A stretch of 64,000 nucleotides of DNA from Calliphora vicina (taxonomy: Eukaryota; Arthropoda; Insecta; Diptera; Calliphoridae), in assembly GCF_958450345.1 (NCBI RefSeq), contig NC_088784.1:59142247-59206246 (forward strand), written 5' to 3'. Both the position numbers and the translations under genes were made by a program. Of this stretch, positions 10,831 through 21,970 are shown piece by piece. How positions within the stretch are numbered: the first letter of the stretch is position 1; each line of letters starts with the position of its first letter. The notes beneath the pieces were generated by a model. The model saw only the letters and a program-made list of their open reading frames with translations. It was not told the DNA's origin and did not search any database.

Positions 10831-12782
10831 ATGATAAATAGTATATTGATGTTGTGGTGCTATACAATCTTTGTATTGTAGAGATTTGGTACTTTTCGGA
10901 AATATGGAGTTCTCATCCTGGTATTGTTTGATTTTCAGTTCCCCAAGAGAGAGCTGACAGTTTATATATACGCTACATTTTGTTCAGTAAATTTCCAAGA
11001 GTATAAAAAGAAAATTATTTCATTAAAAACTGAATTACATAATTTTGAAAAATATTTTTTTCAATTTATCTCTAATTCTTCATTCATTCAAACTTTATAA
11101 CCATTCACGGTAGATAAAGATCAGTTTAATAAAATTGCGAGTCATTTTGCAACCTTGAACTTCATTTTCAAAATTTTAAATTCTTTAACATTTTAACATA
11201 TATGACCCATAGTGCACATACTTTAACTAAAAAAACGATAAAGTTATATAAGTGGCAATAGTTCTTAGCCGTTTTCAAAAACATTGCCATCAACCTCTTC
11301 CTCTGCTAGGTACTCTGCCCATCATCGTCTTCGTCATCATCTAAATCTTCACGGTTTTTGTTCTTTTGGAAATTTTCGATTGTTCGTTCAGTTTAGTTTA
11401 GTTTTGCATACGACTACATTTTTGATCACTTATTGCACTCTTCAGTTTTTTTTTTCTTTTTTTTATATATGCCAAAGAATCTTTTTTTTGTACGTGTAGT
11501 ACAAAAAAAATTCTTTAGGGTTTATTTTGTACTTTGTTGATTTTCAGCTAAAGAAAATGTTGAGCTCTGTGAAACGACCATTATCTTGTGATGCGAAGCA
11601 TTAACAAAATACAAGAAAACAAAAAAAAACAAGAAAAATACCAAAAAGAACTAAAGAAAATCATTAAATTTATTTTGCTTCATTTAAATCACTTCCGTAA
11701 ACAAGAATTTTAATATTGGAACATTTCGATTATCTACTTTTCAGTCAAACAAATTCCAAGAAACGAAAAATTAAATACGAATAAAACGAATTTATCCAAA
11801 TCAATATTGGCGCTCAAGGAAATGTAAGGAAAGGGAGCGTAAAATGAACAGTTTTAGGATGAACAATCAGATTTAGTAAATAAATGATTAAAGTTAATTT
11901 AGTGTTTAAGAATTCCGTTAATATTACAGCTATTTAAATCACTTAACTTTAGATTACACTCAAATCCAATTTTTTAACATATTATTGAATATTTTATAAA
12001 AAGAATTAAGACTGAGTTTTAAATTTTGAATTTAAATTCAAATTAAATTGTTAAATTTTAAAATAATGATTTGAAAGCAGTAAATTTTTATTTAACAACT
12101 AACAAAGTTTTGCATTAACTTAATACATTTAAGTGCAATATTATATACACATGTTTATCCAAATCATAAATAAATCGTGATAAAACTTTTATTTGTTTGA
12201 GGCAATCACCAAAAATATGTTAAGCTATTATTAGATTTAACATGAACAGGGGTTCTAAAAAACAAATGTTTTATTTCAAAGTAAGCACATCAAATGCATT
12301 CCGACTTTTAGTTTTTGTTCTGTCAGCTGTTTTGTGAGTGATGTTATAATTTTAGCACATGAAATTTGGTGTGTGATTTTTTTTTAAAATCAAAGTTTAC
12401 TTACTTTTAGTAGGCCGATCTATTCAAAATATTTTTTTTTAAAATGCTAAACAATTAACAAAAAAGTTCGTTGAAAACGCAAAAACTATGGGGTGCCTCA
12501 GGGCACTGTTGTGGGTTGCGGGTAAATTTATCGGCATGTTATATTTCATAGATTTTTACTTTTTTGTTATATTTTTTGTTAGATAAAAAAATTATAGGAT
12601 AAAATTATCCGCGACTAAGACGCGACTAAGGCTCCCCAAAGTAGAACTCCTCGGGTATGTTACATTTTTAAAACGATCCAATTTATTCGTTTGTGTTCCG
12701 ATTTCAAAAAAAAATTACATAAATAGAATCTCCTCATCGAGCTATCAATTATCTCTTACAACTTAGGATATATTTGAATTGA
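10831..12782. other. No gene seen
   Basis: A+T-rich DNA with C/T-rich runs near 11284-11480. A nearly complementary pair of short runs (AAAGAATCTTTTTTTTGTAC and GTACAAAAAAAATTCTTTA) lies at about 11473-11515 and forms a small hairpin. No coding region is supported. Confidence 0.5.
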
Positions 12783-14165
12783 AAATTAAATTATCAACAT
12801 TTTTACCCACCCTACTCCAGGTTTTTGATAACAGCGGATCCAAATATTTCCCGATTTTCTCCATTTTTCCTCTGATTGACTAACAACAAATGTATGTATA
12901 AAACAAGTAAGAAAGTATGGTCGGTCAAGCCCGACCATATAATACCCTACACCAAGTAAATGAGTAAAAATATGTTTCTTTTAAAATATCAATAATTTAT
13001 ATTCGTGAGTGATTTTCGGAAGTGGGCCTTATATGGGAGCTATGACCAATTATGGACCGATCACCATAAAATTAGGTCGTGTGATTTATGTCTATATGAA
13101 AGTTATTTATGTTGAATTTTATGTTTATACCAACATTTTTAAGTGATTTAAGCACGTTAAAGTGATTTTCGGAAGCGGGTCTATATGGGAGCTATGACTA
13201 ATTATGGACCGATCGTAACAAACTTTGGTGACATGAATTTTGTATATATAAGACTTATTTGGAGCGAAATTTGTGTAGATACATATATAAATTAAACATT
13301 TATGACTGATAAAGTCCAATTTCGAGAGGAAATTTGTATGGGGGCTAGGTGAAATAATGGACCGATTTCATCGAGTTTCAATAGGCTTTGTCCTTGGGTC
13401 GAAAAAATTATATGTACCAAATGTGATCGAAATATCTTCAAAATTGCGACCTGTACTCTGCGCACAAGGTTTACATGGACAGCCAGCCAGACGAACGGAC
13501 GGACATCGTTTAATCGACTCAGAAAGTGATTCTAAGTCGATAGGTATACTTTAAGGTGGTAGTTAGACCAATATTTTTGGGCGTTACACACATCTGCACA
13601 AACGCCTAATACCCTCCCCACTATGGTGGTGTAGGGTATAAAAAGAACTGTTTAAAAATCGTAACTGAATCTAAAGTAATATGCATTTGAATTTAAAAAA
13701 TGCTATTTTTCGCTATTTTTTGGGAAAAAAGTACTTTTTTCTTTTTAAGTTATCTAAAAATTTCTGAAAAGGTGTATTAGAACTATATAATTTTTGAAAA
13801 GCTAACTTTACATTAAATATTTCAAATGAATACAAATTTGAAAATTGTTTATACTGAAGGGACCAGGTCCATCCATTTTTGGGATTTTTCAGCACTTTTT
13901 TGGGAATCGCGGGATTCCTGATTACAAATTTCGAAATTTGTTTTTAGTTTTCTACTTTCAATGGCAAAATCTATATAACTGTAAAATTCATAAATAAAAT
14001 ATTCATAAATAAAAATTTAATTTCAACTGAAAAATTTTTATCTTTACAAAAACTCAATAAAAAGCAATTTTTGTTATATTTTTCAAAACAGAATTCCACC
14101 AATTTTTTAACTATAAAAAGTTATATATATTACCTTATGTTTTTTACGTGGCAAATAAATTAGGG
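12783..14165 (-). repeat. Dispersed repeat family C, split copy
   Basis: Segments 12783-12899 and 13643-14165 together match the reverse complement of 4838-5512. The gap is filled exactly by a complete Helentron (12900-13642), so this repeat is older than that insertion. No coding region recognised. Confidence 0.65.
12900..13642 (+). mobile_element. Helentron/DINE-1-like element, complete copy
   Basis: The element has a 5' terminal hairpin with a perfect 8-bp stem (ATGGTCGG at 12917-12924, CCGACCAT at 12931-12938). It holds two internal repeat units centred on ATGGGAGCTATGACnAATTA near 13035 and 13187. A GGAC-type microsatellite seed is near 13490-13505. A 3' terminal palindrome lies at 13610-13638 (TACCCTCCCCAC..GTGGTGTAGGGTA). 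Paired subterminal hairpins and a GTCC/GGAC tract are known of DINE-1/mini-me Helentrons in flies. It carries no Rep/helicase and is non-autonomous. It is inserted in repeat family C. About 90% similar by eye to 21201-21970. Confidence 0.8.
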
Positions 14166-15551
14166 AAAACTTAACAACCCGCAGAGAATTTACCTAATAT
14201 AGAAATTTGTACAAAAGTATGTTTTCCTACCTAACATAACATTTTTAATAAAAAAAATTTTATGAATGTAAATAACAGTGCTAAGTAAATTCATCTTTTT
14301 GCACCTGATTCCTAAACATAATTTGCAAATTAGTTTCTGATGGCTGTTCTGAGTTTATTGGGTCATAATTACCCTAAAAAAATATTCGATAACTTTTTTT
14401 TAGCTTTTTAAAGTTTAAGTGCAAATTGCTTGTTTGTTTACATTGAAAATAGCTGTGGAAAGTATCACAACACTGCTTCTCTTGTAAAGTTTTTTGTTTT
14501 GCACTTAAGATATTTTCGTTGTTAGCGCTCGATCAAGAGCATTTTTTTAGAATATTGGAATGTTTCGAATTTATTGGTGGCTTTTTATTGAATCATTAGA
14601 AAAGTATTTAACTAGGCTTATAAATGTACAATAATTGAGGGCAGCAGCGCAAAAGTGGTGTAACCCACAATTTTTTTTTTTGGATGCTGTTCAGGTTTTA
14701 CATAGAGTCCTTACATTACCAATTTCAATATAAAAGACTGGTAAGCTACACTTTGTTATTAAAAAGCAGATGGAGCTGAAAATATAGCTTTCATAAAAAA
14801 TAAAAATAATTTTGGCTTTCCTGAAAAGTTGTTAAAAAACAACTTGCAGACAAGACAAGATGATTCCAAAGTAAAAACTTCTCAAAAAATATAAACTTTT
14901 AGAAAACCCTTTATACATTTAGCAAAAATGAAACAACATAAAATCCAAGTAATTGTTTACAATAATTTGAAAAAATCGTTTTATAAGTAATTCTTTTCCT
15001 ATATTTGTTTTTTCCGTTCAAAGTTGTTAAATATAATTTCTCTTAATGCAAAAATTATAACGGTATGCATGCAAAAATAAACTTGGCCAAAAGAAAAACA
15101 AAACGCGATAAAAAAAAAAACAAAAAAACTACTCCAGTAGTTGCAAGTAATAATATTTAGTTTTGTAAAGCCAACAAATTAAAATCTATTACCAAGTACA
15201 AGTACGAACACAAGTCAGCTTGCTTACAACTACAAAGTGGTAGTAAAAAGTTGTAAGAAGTACATGAATTTTGTTTTTAGTTTTTCTTTTAGTTAAATTC
15301 GTGATTTCTTTGTTTATACGAGCCAACAACAAATTTGTCATGCAGTTGCAATTTGGCAGCATTGACAGTGGCAATATTTGCATGATACTTTGTACTTTAT
15401 AAACCAACAACAACTGCAACAACTACTACAATGGCGAAGGCAATAACTAACGACAACTTACTATCAACTAACTTCAAATTTGATATTTTCTCAATGTATC
15501 TACATATTTGAAAAATGTTATATCAGTTATTACCTATATATACATATGAAT
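14166..15551. other. No gene seen
   Basis: A+T-rich DNA with poly-A and poly-T runs, including an A-rich run at 15105-15125 and CAA-rich DNA at about 15405-15430. No coding or RNA gene is supported. Confidence 0.5.
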
Positions 15552-15861
15552 TAGAGTGTCCAAAAAAAACCGGCAAATTCAGAAAATCGGTTTCCAGTTT
15601 AATCAAAAAAGTCTTGAATTTTGTCATTCGTAAAAAAACGGTTAACCGGTTTTATATTGTACTCCAATATATAAGGGCCTGTCACACATTTCGTTCGGAA
15701 TGGTTTCAATTTCGTATTTATTATTCCTATCGATTTTGTTTTAGCTTCTTCAGATTCCGTTTGATTTTGTCAATTTCCAAATTACTTTATAATTCTAAAT
15801 TTTTCTAAAGAAGCAAAATGCGAAATGAAATTCTGTTTCATGCAGGATAATCTTAACTAGT

Positions 15862-15898
15862 GATTGGTCTGGCTTGACCAAATATATACTCTTACTTT
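15862..15898 (-). repeat. Relic of a Helentron 5' terminus
   Basis: The minus strand reads AAGTAAGAGTATATATTTGG followed by TCAAGCCAGACC. This resembles the 5' hairpin end of the complete Helentrons. It abuts the mini-me-like repeat that follows. The rest of the element is absent. Confidence 0.4.
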
Positions 15899-16312
15899 TT
15901 ATACCCTTAACCTTCGTTAGAAGGATATATAGAAGTGTGTCATTCCGTTTGTAATTTTCACTATATAATTCCGACCCTATAAAATATATATTCTGGATAG
16001 CGGAGTCGATTAAGCCATGTCCGTCTGTCTGTTGAAATTTCCGAAGCCCCCAAATAACTTACATACACGATTCATACGCCAATATCTCCGGAATTCTTCC
16101 GGCTCGGTTGCACAAATGGCAGAGACATAAGGAAAAAACCAGGACAACCTCGATTTTTGACCTATATCTGGATTACTAAGTCATTAATATAGTAAACATA
16201 GATATTTCAAAGACCTTTGCAACGACTTATATAAGACCATAATAAGTTAGACCTACAATGGGTCAAAATCGGAAAAATTATTTTTTAACCCGAATATTTT
16301 TTTCAACAAAAG
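15899..16312 (-). mobile_element. Mini-me/DINE-1-like element, minus copy
   Basis: On the minus strand the order is a degenerate 5' body with GATTTTGACCCATTGTAGGT, then CAGACAGACGGACATGGCTT, AATCGACTCCGCTATCC, a TTTATAGGGTCGGAA block, and a terminal small hairpin CCTTCTAACGAAGG before GGTATAAAAAG. This core with a GTCT/GTCC tract matches the mini-me/INE-1 pattern known from flies. The inverted partner copy lies at 20072-20478. Confidence 0.7.
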
Positions 16313-16414
16313 TTTTTTTCGCTAAATATTAAAAATTAAATTGAAAAAACAAAAAAAAATTATAAAAACAATTCCAAAATTTTTTTTCCAAAATATTAAA
16401 AACATTTAAAAACA

Positions 16415-16600
16415 GTGCCATCTTCTAGAAGTTTCATAAATTAACTAACGGACAAAACTAGAATGTGCCATTTCTACAGGTTTTCGCAGTTTCAATGTTA
16501 ATGTTAGTCGCTTTAACATTTAATGTTGCCATACTTACAAATAATTTATTGTTTTTAAAAATGCTATCAACATTTTTCAAAAATATGTTCAAATCTCCTT
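16415..16600. repeat. Repeat segment shared with 24165-24380
   Basis: Both contain ACGGACARAACTAGAATGT and GTTTTAATGTTAATGTTAG-like blocks in the same order. It is part of the interior of the TA-flanked element here, so the 23.5-24.4 kb region may be a degraded member of the same family. Confidence 0.5.
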
Positions 16601-16697
16601 TACAAAGTATCTCCGGTTACCGTGTTAAAAAACCGAATCTGCTCATGTTTACAAATATGAAAAAACTGGTTGACGGGTTTTGGTTTTGGACACTCTA

Positions 16698-17596
16698 ATA
16701 TGTATGTAATATTTAAATGTATTTTTTGTCTGCATTCAAATTTAATGCTACCACCAATTGTGATTTTGTTTTTGTAGTTTTCACAGTAGATTATTTGATT
16801 GAAATAATTTTTTTTTGGTTTTTTTGTAAAATATAATTATTGTTTTTTGATCTAAATTGTATAAGCTCTTACTATTTTTGTATTCATATAGATTTTGAAC
16901 TACACCCATGAAATTAAATTATTTTTTGCACTATTTCGTTTCATATTTTTCTTTATTTTTTTGTAAAATTGCATACAATTCAAGGTAACACCCATAATTT
17001 ATATTTGTATCATAGCAAAAACCAGTAGAAACTGTCTATTATTAATTTTGTTAACAAAAAAACAAAAAAAAAGTATCTACTGAAAAATATTTTAGCGAAA
17101 AATATTTATTGAATATGATTTGTTTGATAAGCATTTGAAGCAATTTGTCTTCTTCATTTTTGAGTTAAATGAATTATTGCAATTTGTTTGGCACATAATT
17201 TATTCTACATAAACATAAAATTGTAATCCATCACAACTTGTGGCGCCTCTTGGCATTTTAATTACGAAAATGTTCGTATTTATAAAATAATTCAAAATAT
17301 ACATATGTACATAGTGTGCAAAAATATTGGGGTTTAAATTTTAACTTTAAATATTTAACATAATTGAATATACTAGGGCTTTTCTATGTCTTTGGAATTT
17401 CGAAGACTATGGACCGTATTAGTGTTAGACTGAAGGAAATGCAAGAAAAAATGCTACTCGGTTTGGAAAATTTTATAATGCAAGACTATAATAGCATTTT
17501 TAGAACTCCAATTTCAAAAACATACGAAGAAACACCAAAAATAAATACGCCTATTTAATTTTTTGAATCTGGAAAGACTCATTTCAACATACCATT
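16698..17596. other. No gene seen
   Basis: A+T-rich DNA. No extended coding frame, RNA gene or element end is supported. Confidence 0.5.
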
Positions 17597-18510
17597 ACAC
17601 AGTGGGGCAGAATCAAAATGACGTCAGCGTAGCCAAGGAGTATTCGAGTTTAAGTTATTAAAATGGGCCCTACAAGTACCATCGACATGTACATTTTTAA
17701 AGACATGCCATTTTTAAGCTTTAAATCCGAATTCAAAGATTTTTATGTTTTTGGAAAGTGATCGGCTAGATCTTTTAAATACATTGCATTTAATATAGTT
17801 TTTATGTTTTCGAAATAAAAAGTGAAGAGATTATTTTCAAACGCGCATTTTTAATTGAAATCAATTTGATACATTGCGACTAGTGTCGATTGAAAATGAT
17901 TGCGACTAACGGAGGGTTAATAATGGATCCAAAAATAAACGATTTTCAATTAAAAAAATATTAGATTTTTGCTGTGTTTTATGTTTTTCTGTAAGTTATC
18001 TTTACAGAGAACATTTGGTATAAAAAACGACCTTCGGAAAATTACCAATATTTTATCAAAATTTCAAATTTGGGCCACATATTCTAAAATCCCAAAGCTG
18101 GGATAAGAAAATGAAGCAGCATTGGAAATCTTGATGTGTTTCCTATTTATCTACAATGTATTTTCACAGCCCCGAGGGAAATGTGGACCCTATGGGCAAA
18201 ATTGTAAAAAATACCATTTTTGGAAACTTCGCTCCAATTTGTAGTAACTGCGGGATTCCCTTTCACCTTTTGACAAATTTTTTTACACTTTGTTTATTTA
18301 GAATCATAAATTTAAAAAACAGAACGTTGAAAATTTCATTGAGTTTTGTTAATAAATAAACATTTTATTATATATTACATATTTATTGAGATTCTAGAAC
18401 TAAAATGTGTATCAAAATTCTAATATGAATGCAAATATTAGGAACAATTTAATCCACATTTTTTCCGAACTATATTTTTTTTTTATTTTCATAGATGCTA
18501 GTTTATTAGA
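17597..18510 (+). repeat. GGGGCAGA-ended dispersed repeat, copy 1
   Basis: The left end reads ACACAGTGGGGCAGAATC. Internal blocks match 43694-44592: TATTCGAGTTTAAGTTATTAAAATGGGC, described here by its first part TATTCGAGTTTAAG, then ATGCCATTTTT, GTTGAAAATTTCATTGA, and the run ending TCCGAACTA. The right terminal repeat is degraded. No open frame of note. Confidence 0.65.
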
Positions 18511-19206
18511 TTATCTGACTTTACAAATTAAAAAAAAATATATTTTTAAAAACAAGCTCTGTGTCACCACAAAAATATAGAAGAATTTAACTCAATATAT
18601 ACACCCTAAGCGTTTTTTTTTTATTTCTTGACATCTGTCATTTAAATACAAAACAGTTTTCTTAAATTTTTTTATTTTTATTTTATTGAACATAAAAACC
18701 GCATGATTTATGATTGTATACTAAAATACCCTAAGAATCATCATTTAATTATAGTTTTTAAGTAATAAAGTTTTGAGTATCTAAACTTAGAAAACATGAC
18801 TACTAACAACTTAAGCACTTACTGGTGTCTGTGTCTCTAGAACTAACTAACTGACTAACAATTGGCCTTAACTATCATATCCCGTACTAACTGATTCAAA
18901 TGGTTTGTTTAATTCGTTGAAATTATTGTTGGGAATCATGTTGTTGGCAGCAGGTAGATTATTTGTAGTTTATTTTGATGGGTTGTTTAATCATTTAAAC
19001 ACAAAATTATATATTTTTTATTTAGCTACAAAAAAAAAATAATAAACACAACAACTAACTACATACTACATGTTAATAACTAACAGTAGTTCTTTTTATG
19101 CCGTAACCAAGAAAGTCTTTCTTTCATTGGTAACTTTTATGTTGCCACCATTGAAATTCATTGTTGTTTCCTTTAGCCACATAAACTTGACTCTTCTATT
19201 TAAATA
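18511..19206. other. No gene seen
   Basis: A+T-rich DNA with poly-T and poly-A runs. No supported feature. Confidence 0.5.
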
Positions 19207-19355
19207 TCCCAGCAGTTCTGAATGACTGTCCCGAAGTAGTGATTTTCAAGAGCACATACGTAGCAAATAACCTAAAATATATAAATTGGAATCAGCCATG
19301 TTATCAGACATTCTTTCTATAAGGGGTATGTTGAATACTTGTAGAACTGCTGGGA
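19207..19355. mobile_element. Small MITE, 149 bp
   Basis: The left end TCCCAGCAGTTCT (19207-19219) and the right end AGAACTGCTGGGA (19343-19355) are perfect 13-bp inverted repeats. The interior is non-coding. No clear target duplication. Confidence 0.6.
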
Positions 19356-20071
19356 CGTTTATATATGATAAGTTCTTTCTTTCTATCCAACATTGACGAG
19401 TATGTGTATGTCTGCTGCAATTTTACATGCAACATTGGAGGGCCAGGTCGGACACCTTTGGGTGTTTAATAATTTTTATTTGTCGTGTTTTAACTGTTGC
19501 TGTCTGTCGTCTGCTGGTGTTTCTTTTAACTTGTCTAATTTATTTAGCTATTCTGTTGTAGTATATGTTTTTTCTTAAATTATAAAAATTAAATTCATGT
19601 GGTATATTAAGTGGCTTAAATATATTTACATAATATTTAATATTTCTAACACTGCATACCACAAGTGCTTCATGTACAGTGATTAGCACTGACTTAGGAG
19701 CAGTTAAATTCTGAAATATATTGTGGATGAATTCAACATAAATAAAAAATAACTTAATAATATTTTTTTTATATATGGGGATTTATGTCAAGTAAACCAA
19801 CTTTTGAAATCTATGTCTTTTAATCGAGATGAAATGCACTCGCATCCCACTAGGCGACCAAAAAGCTCTTAAAGGAATAGATCTAAGCTTTCTGTTGAAC
19901 AAAATAAAAATTTTTAAAAATTCCAATTTAAAAAAAAAAGTAAAATAGCTATATTTTTTTTACAGTTGTTTTAATTTTTTGGAAATTTTTTTTTCGAAAT
20001 GTTATTTTAAATTTTTTTTTTTTAAATATTGAACAAAATTTTTGTTTTTTAATATATTTATTTAATTTTTT
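19356..20071. other. No gene seen
   Basis: T-rich low-complexity DNA. No feature supported. Confidence 0.5.
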
Positions 20072-20478
20072 TTTTTTGGTGAAAAAAATTCGGGTTAAAA
20101 AATATTTTTTCCGATTTTGACCCATTCTAGGTCCAACGTCGTTGCAAAGGTCTTTAAAATATCTATCATTAGATATCCATATTGTCTATATTAATGACTT
20201 AGTAATCCAGATATAGGTCAATAATCGAGGTCGCCTGGTTTTTTACTCATATCTCAGCCATTTGTGAACCGATTTTGCTGATTTTAAATAGGAAAATTCT
20301 CGAAAGCATGACACTTATTATTGAAGATTTGGATCCCGAAGATATCTGGGGTCTTCAAAAAATTGATTTCAGACAGACGGACATGGCTTAATCGACTCCG
20401 CTATCTATAAGGATCCAGAATATTTATACTTTATAGTGGAAATTACAAACGGAATGACAAACTTATATACATATTAGA
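20072..20478 (+). mobile_element. Mini-me/DINE-1-like element, plus copy
   Basis: It matches the complement of 15899-16312: ATTTTGACCCATTCTAGGTC, TGACTTAGTAATCCAGATAT, CAGACAGACGGACATGGCTT, AATCGACTCCGCTATC, and ACGGAATGACAAACTTATAT. The terminal hairpin is eroded. A LINE fragment begins about 30 bases after it. Confidence 0.7.
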
Positions 20479-20506
20479 AAAATTATAAAAATGGTTAAAA
20501 CAATGA

Positions 20507-20890
20507 AAAATTAAAGTCAACGAGCAAAAATGTACACACATAACATTTACATTGCGTAGAGAATCATGCCCCCCTATTCATATCAATAACCAAACAATAA
20601 TTCAACAATCGGAAGTGAAATACCTCGGAATACATCTCGATCGTCGCCTTACATGGAAAAGTCATATAGATGCAAAGTTGACTCAAATGAAATTGAAATC
20701 AATTCAAATTAATTGGCTTATTGGCAGAAACTCTAAGCTTAGTTTAGATTGTAAACTTATACTTTATAATATGATCATAAAACCGATATGGTGTTATGGC
20801 ATACAGTTATGGGGCACGGCCTCAACGTCAAATGTAGAAAAGATCCAAAGACGCCAAAACAAGTTTCTAAGAATGATCACAAAGATCTAA
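20507..20890 (+). pseudogene. Jockey-clade LINE ORF2, C-terminal reverse-transcriptase part
   Basis: The frame is open from 20507 to a TAA ending at 20890. It contains CTHITFTLRRESCPP, VKYLGIHLDRRLTWKSHI, LLIGRNSKL-like sequence (WLIGRNSKLSLDCKLILYN) and IKPIWCYGIQLWGTAS. This is the thumb and C-terminal region of Jockey-group (Jockey/Doc/F-type) reverse transcriptase. YLGIHLD and W.YG.QLWG are hallmarks of that clade. The endonuclease and the catalytic YADD region are missing, as expected for a 5'-truncated LINE insertion. The true start lies outside this copy; 20552 is only the first internal ATG or alternative start. Confidence 0.85.
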
Positions 20891-21204
20891 ACGTGCCCAT
20901 TTTAAAAACTTAAATCTCGAAAAATGTACAAAAATATTTAAAAAAAACTTAAAGTTCACCCAAACCCGCTGGCCCGCAGCATATTACATAACCGTGGCCA
21001 CACTCGAATAAGAAGGAGGGACACAGCAGACCTAATCTAGAAGGAAGAATGCCAATTTAACCAAAACAACCATGAATACAAAATTTTTTCGTCCGACACT
21101 GGCTGGACTTATTAAATAATAATTATTAGATATAAGATTTGTACCACTTATTGTTAGTAAATTAAATAATGAAGATACAATAAATAAATGATGATAAAAA
21201 AAAA
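20891..21204 (+). mobile_element. Jockey-clade LINE 3' end and A-tail
   Basis: After the stop, another frame still reads HPNPLARSILHNRGHTRIRR at about 20960-21020, so the original ORF has a frameshift or stop. An A+T-rich 3' untranslated part follows, ending in an A-run at about 21196-21204. The complete Helentron begins inside or at this A-run. Confidence 0.7.
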
Positions 21205-21970
21205 CAAGTAAGAAAGTATGGTCGGTCAAGCCCGACCATATAATACCCTACACCAAGTAAATGAGTAAAAATATTTTTCTTTTAAAATATCAATAATTTA
21301 TATTTTTGAGTGATTTTTCGGAGGGGCCTTATATGGGAGCTATGACCAATTATGGACCGATCACCATAAAATTAGGTCGTGTGATTTATGTCTATATGAA
21401 AGTTATTTGTGTTGAATTTTGTGTGTATACCAACATTTTTAAGTGATTTATGCACGTTAAAGTGATTTTCGGAAGCGGGTCTATATGGGAGCTATGACTA
21501 ATTATGGACCGATCGTAACAAAATTTGGTGACATGAATTTTGTATATATAAAAGTTATTTGGAGCGAAATTTGTGTAGATACATAGATAAATTAAACATT
21601 TATGACCGATAAAGTCCAATTTCGTGGGGACATTTGTATGGGGGCTAGGTGAAATAATGGACCGATTTCAGCCAGTTTCAATAGGCTTGGTCCTTGGGCT
21701 GAAAAAGTAATATGTGCCAAATTTGATCGAAATATCTTCAAAATTGCGACCTGTACTCTGCGCACAAGGTTTACATGGACAGCCAGCCAGCCAGCCAGCC
21801 AACCAGACGGACGGACGGACGGACGGACGGACATCGTTTAATCGACTCAGAAAGTGATTCTAAGTCGATCGGTATACTTTAAGGTGGGTGTTAGACTAAT
21901 ATTTTTGGGCGTTACAAACATCTGCACAAACGCATAATACCCTCCCCACTATGGTGGTGTAGGGTATAAA
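21201..21970 (+). mobile_element. Helentron/DINE-1-like element, complete copy 2
   Basis: The 5' hairpin is at about 21218-21239 (ATGGTCGG..CCGACCAT). Two internal repeat units lie near 21333 and 21484, about 151 bases apart. A CAGC then GGAC microsatellite lies at 21780-21832. The 3' palindrome is at 21938-21966. It is non-autonomous, with no coding capacity. The longer microsatellite distinguishes it from the 12900 copy. Its start overlaps the A-tail of the upstream LINE, so one insertion used the other as target or as neighbour. Confidence 0.8.
21780..21832 (+). repeat. CAGC/GGAC tetranucleotide microsatellite
   Basis: About five CAGC units are followed by about seven GGAC units within the Helentron. 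This is the known microsatellite seed position of mini-me/DINE-1 elements. Confidence 0.85.

Larger units (their letters stand above)
15554..16695. mobile_element. TA-flanked inverted-repeat element, expanded copy
   Basis: The left end GAGTGTCCAAAA and the right end TTTTGGACACTC are inverted repeats, flanked by TA on both sides (15552-15553 and 16696-16697). Subterminal DNA is rich in CCGGTTTT-type motifs. A short copy of the same element is at 27484-27741. This copy is about 880 bases longer because it holds a mini-me-like repeat (15899-16312) and a segment (16415-16600) also found near 24165-24380. TA duplication suggests a Tc1/mariner-type mobiliser. Confidence 0.75.

Noticed and set aside
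13125..13319. Minus-strand frame also open at 1601-1813 and 21392-21619
   Set aside because: These are the same chance frame across three Helentron copies, not a gene.
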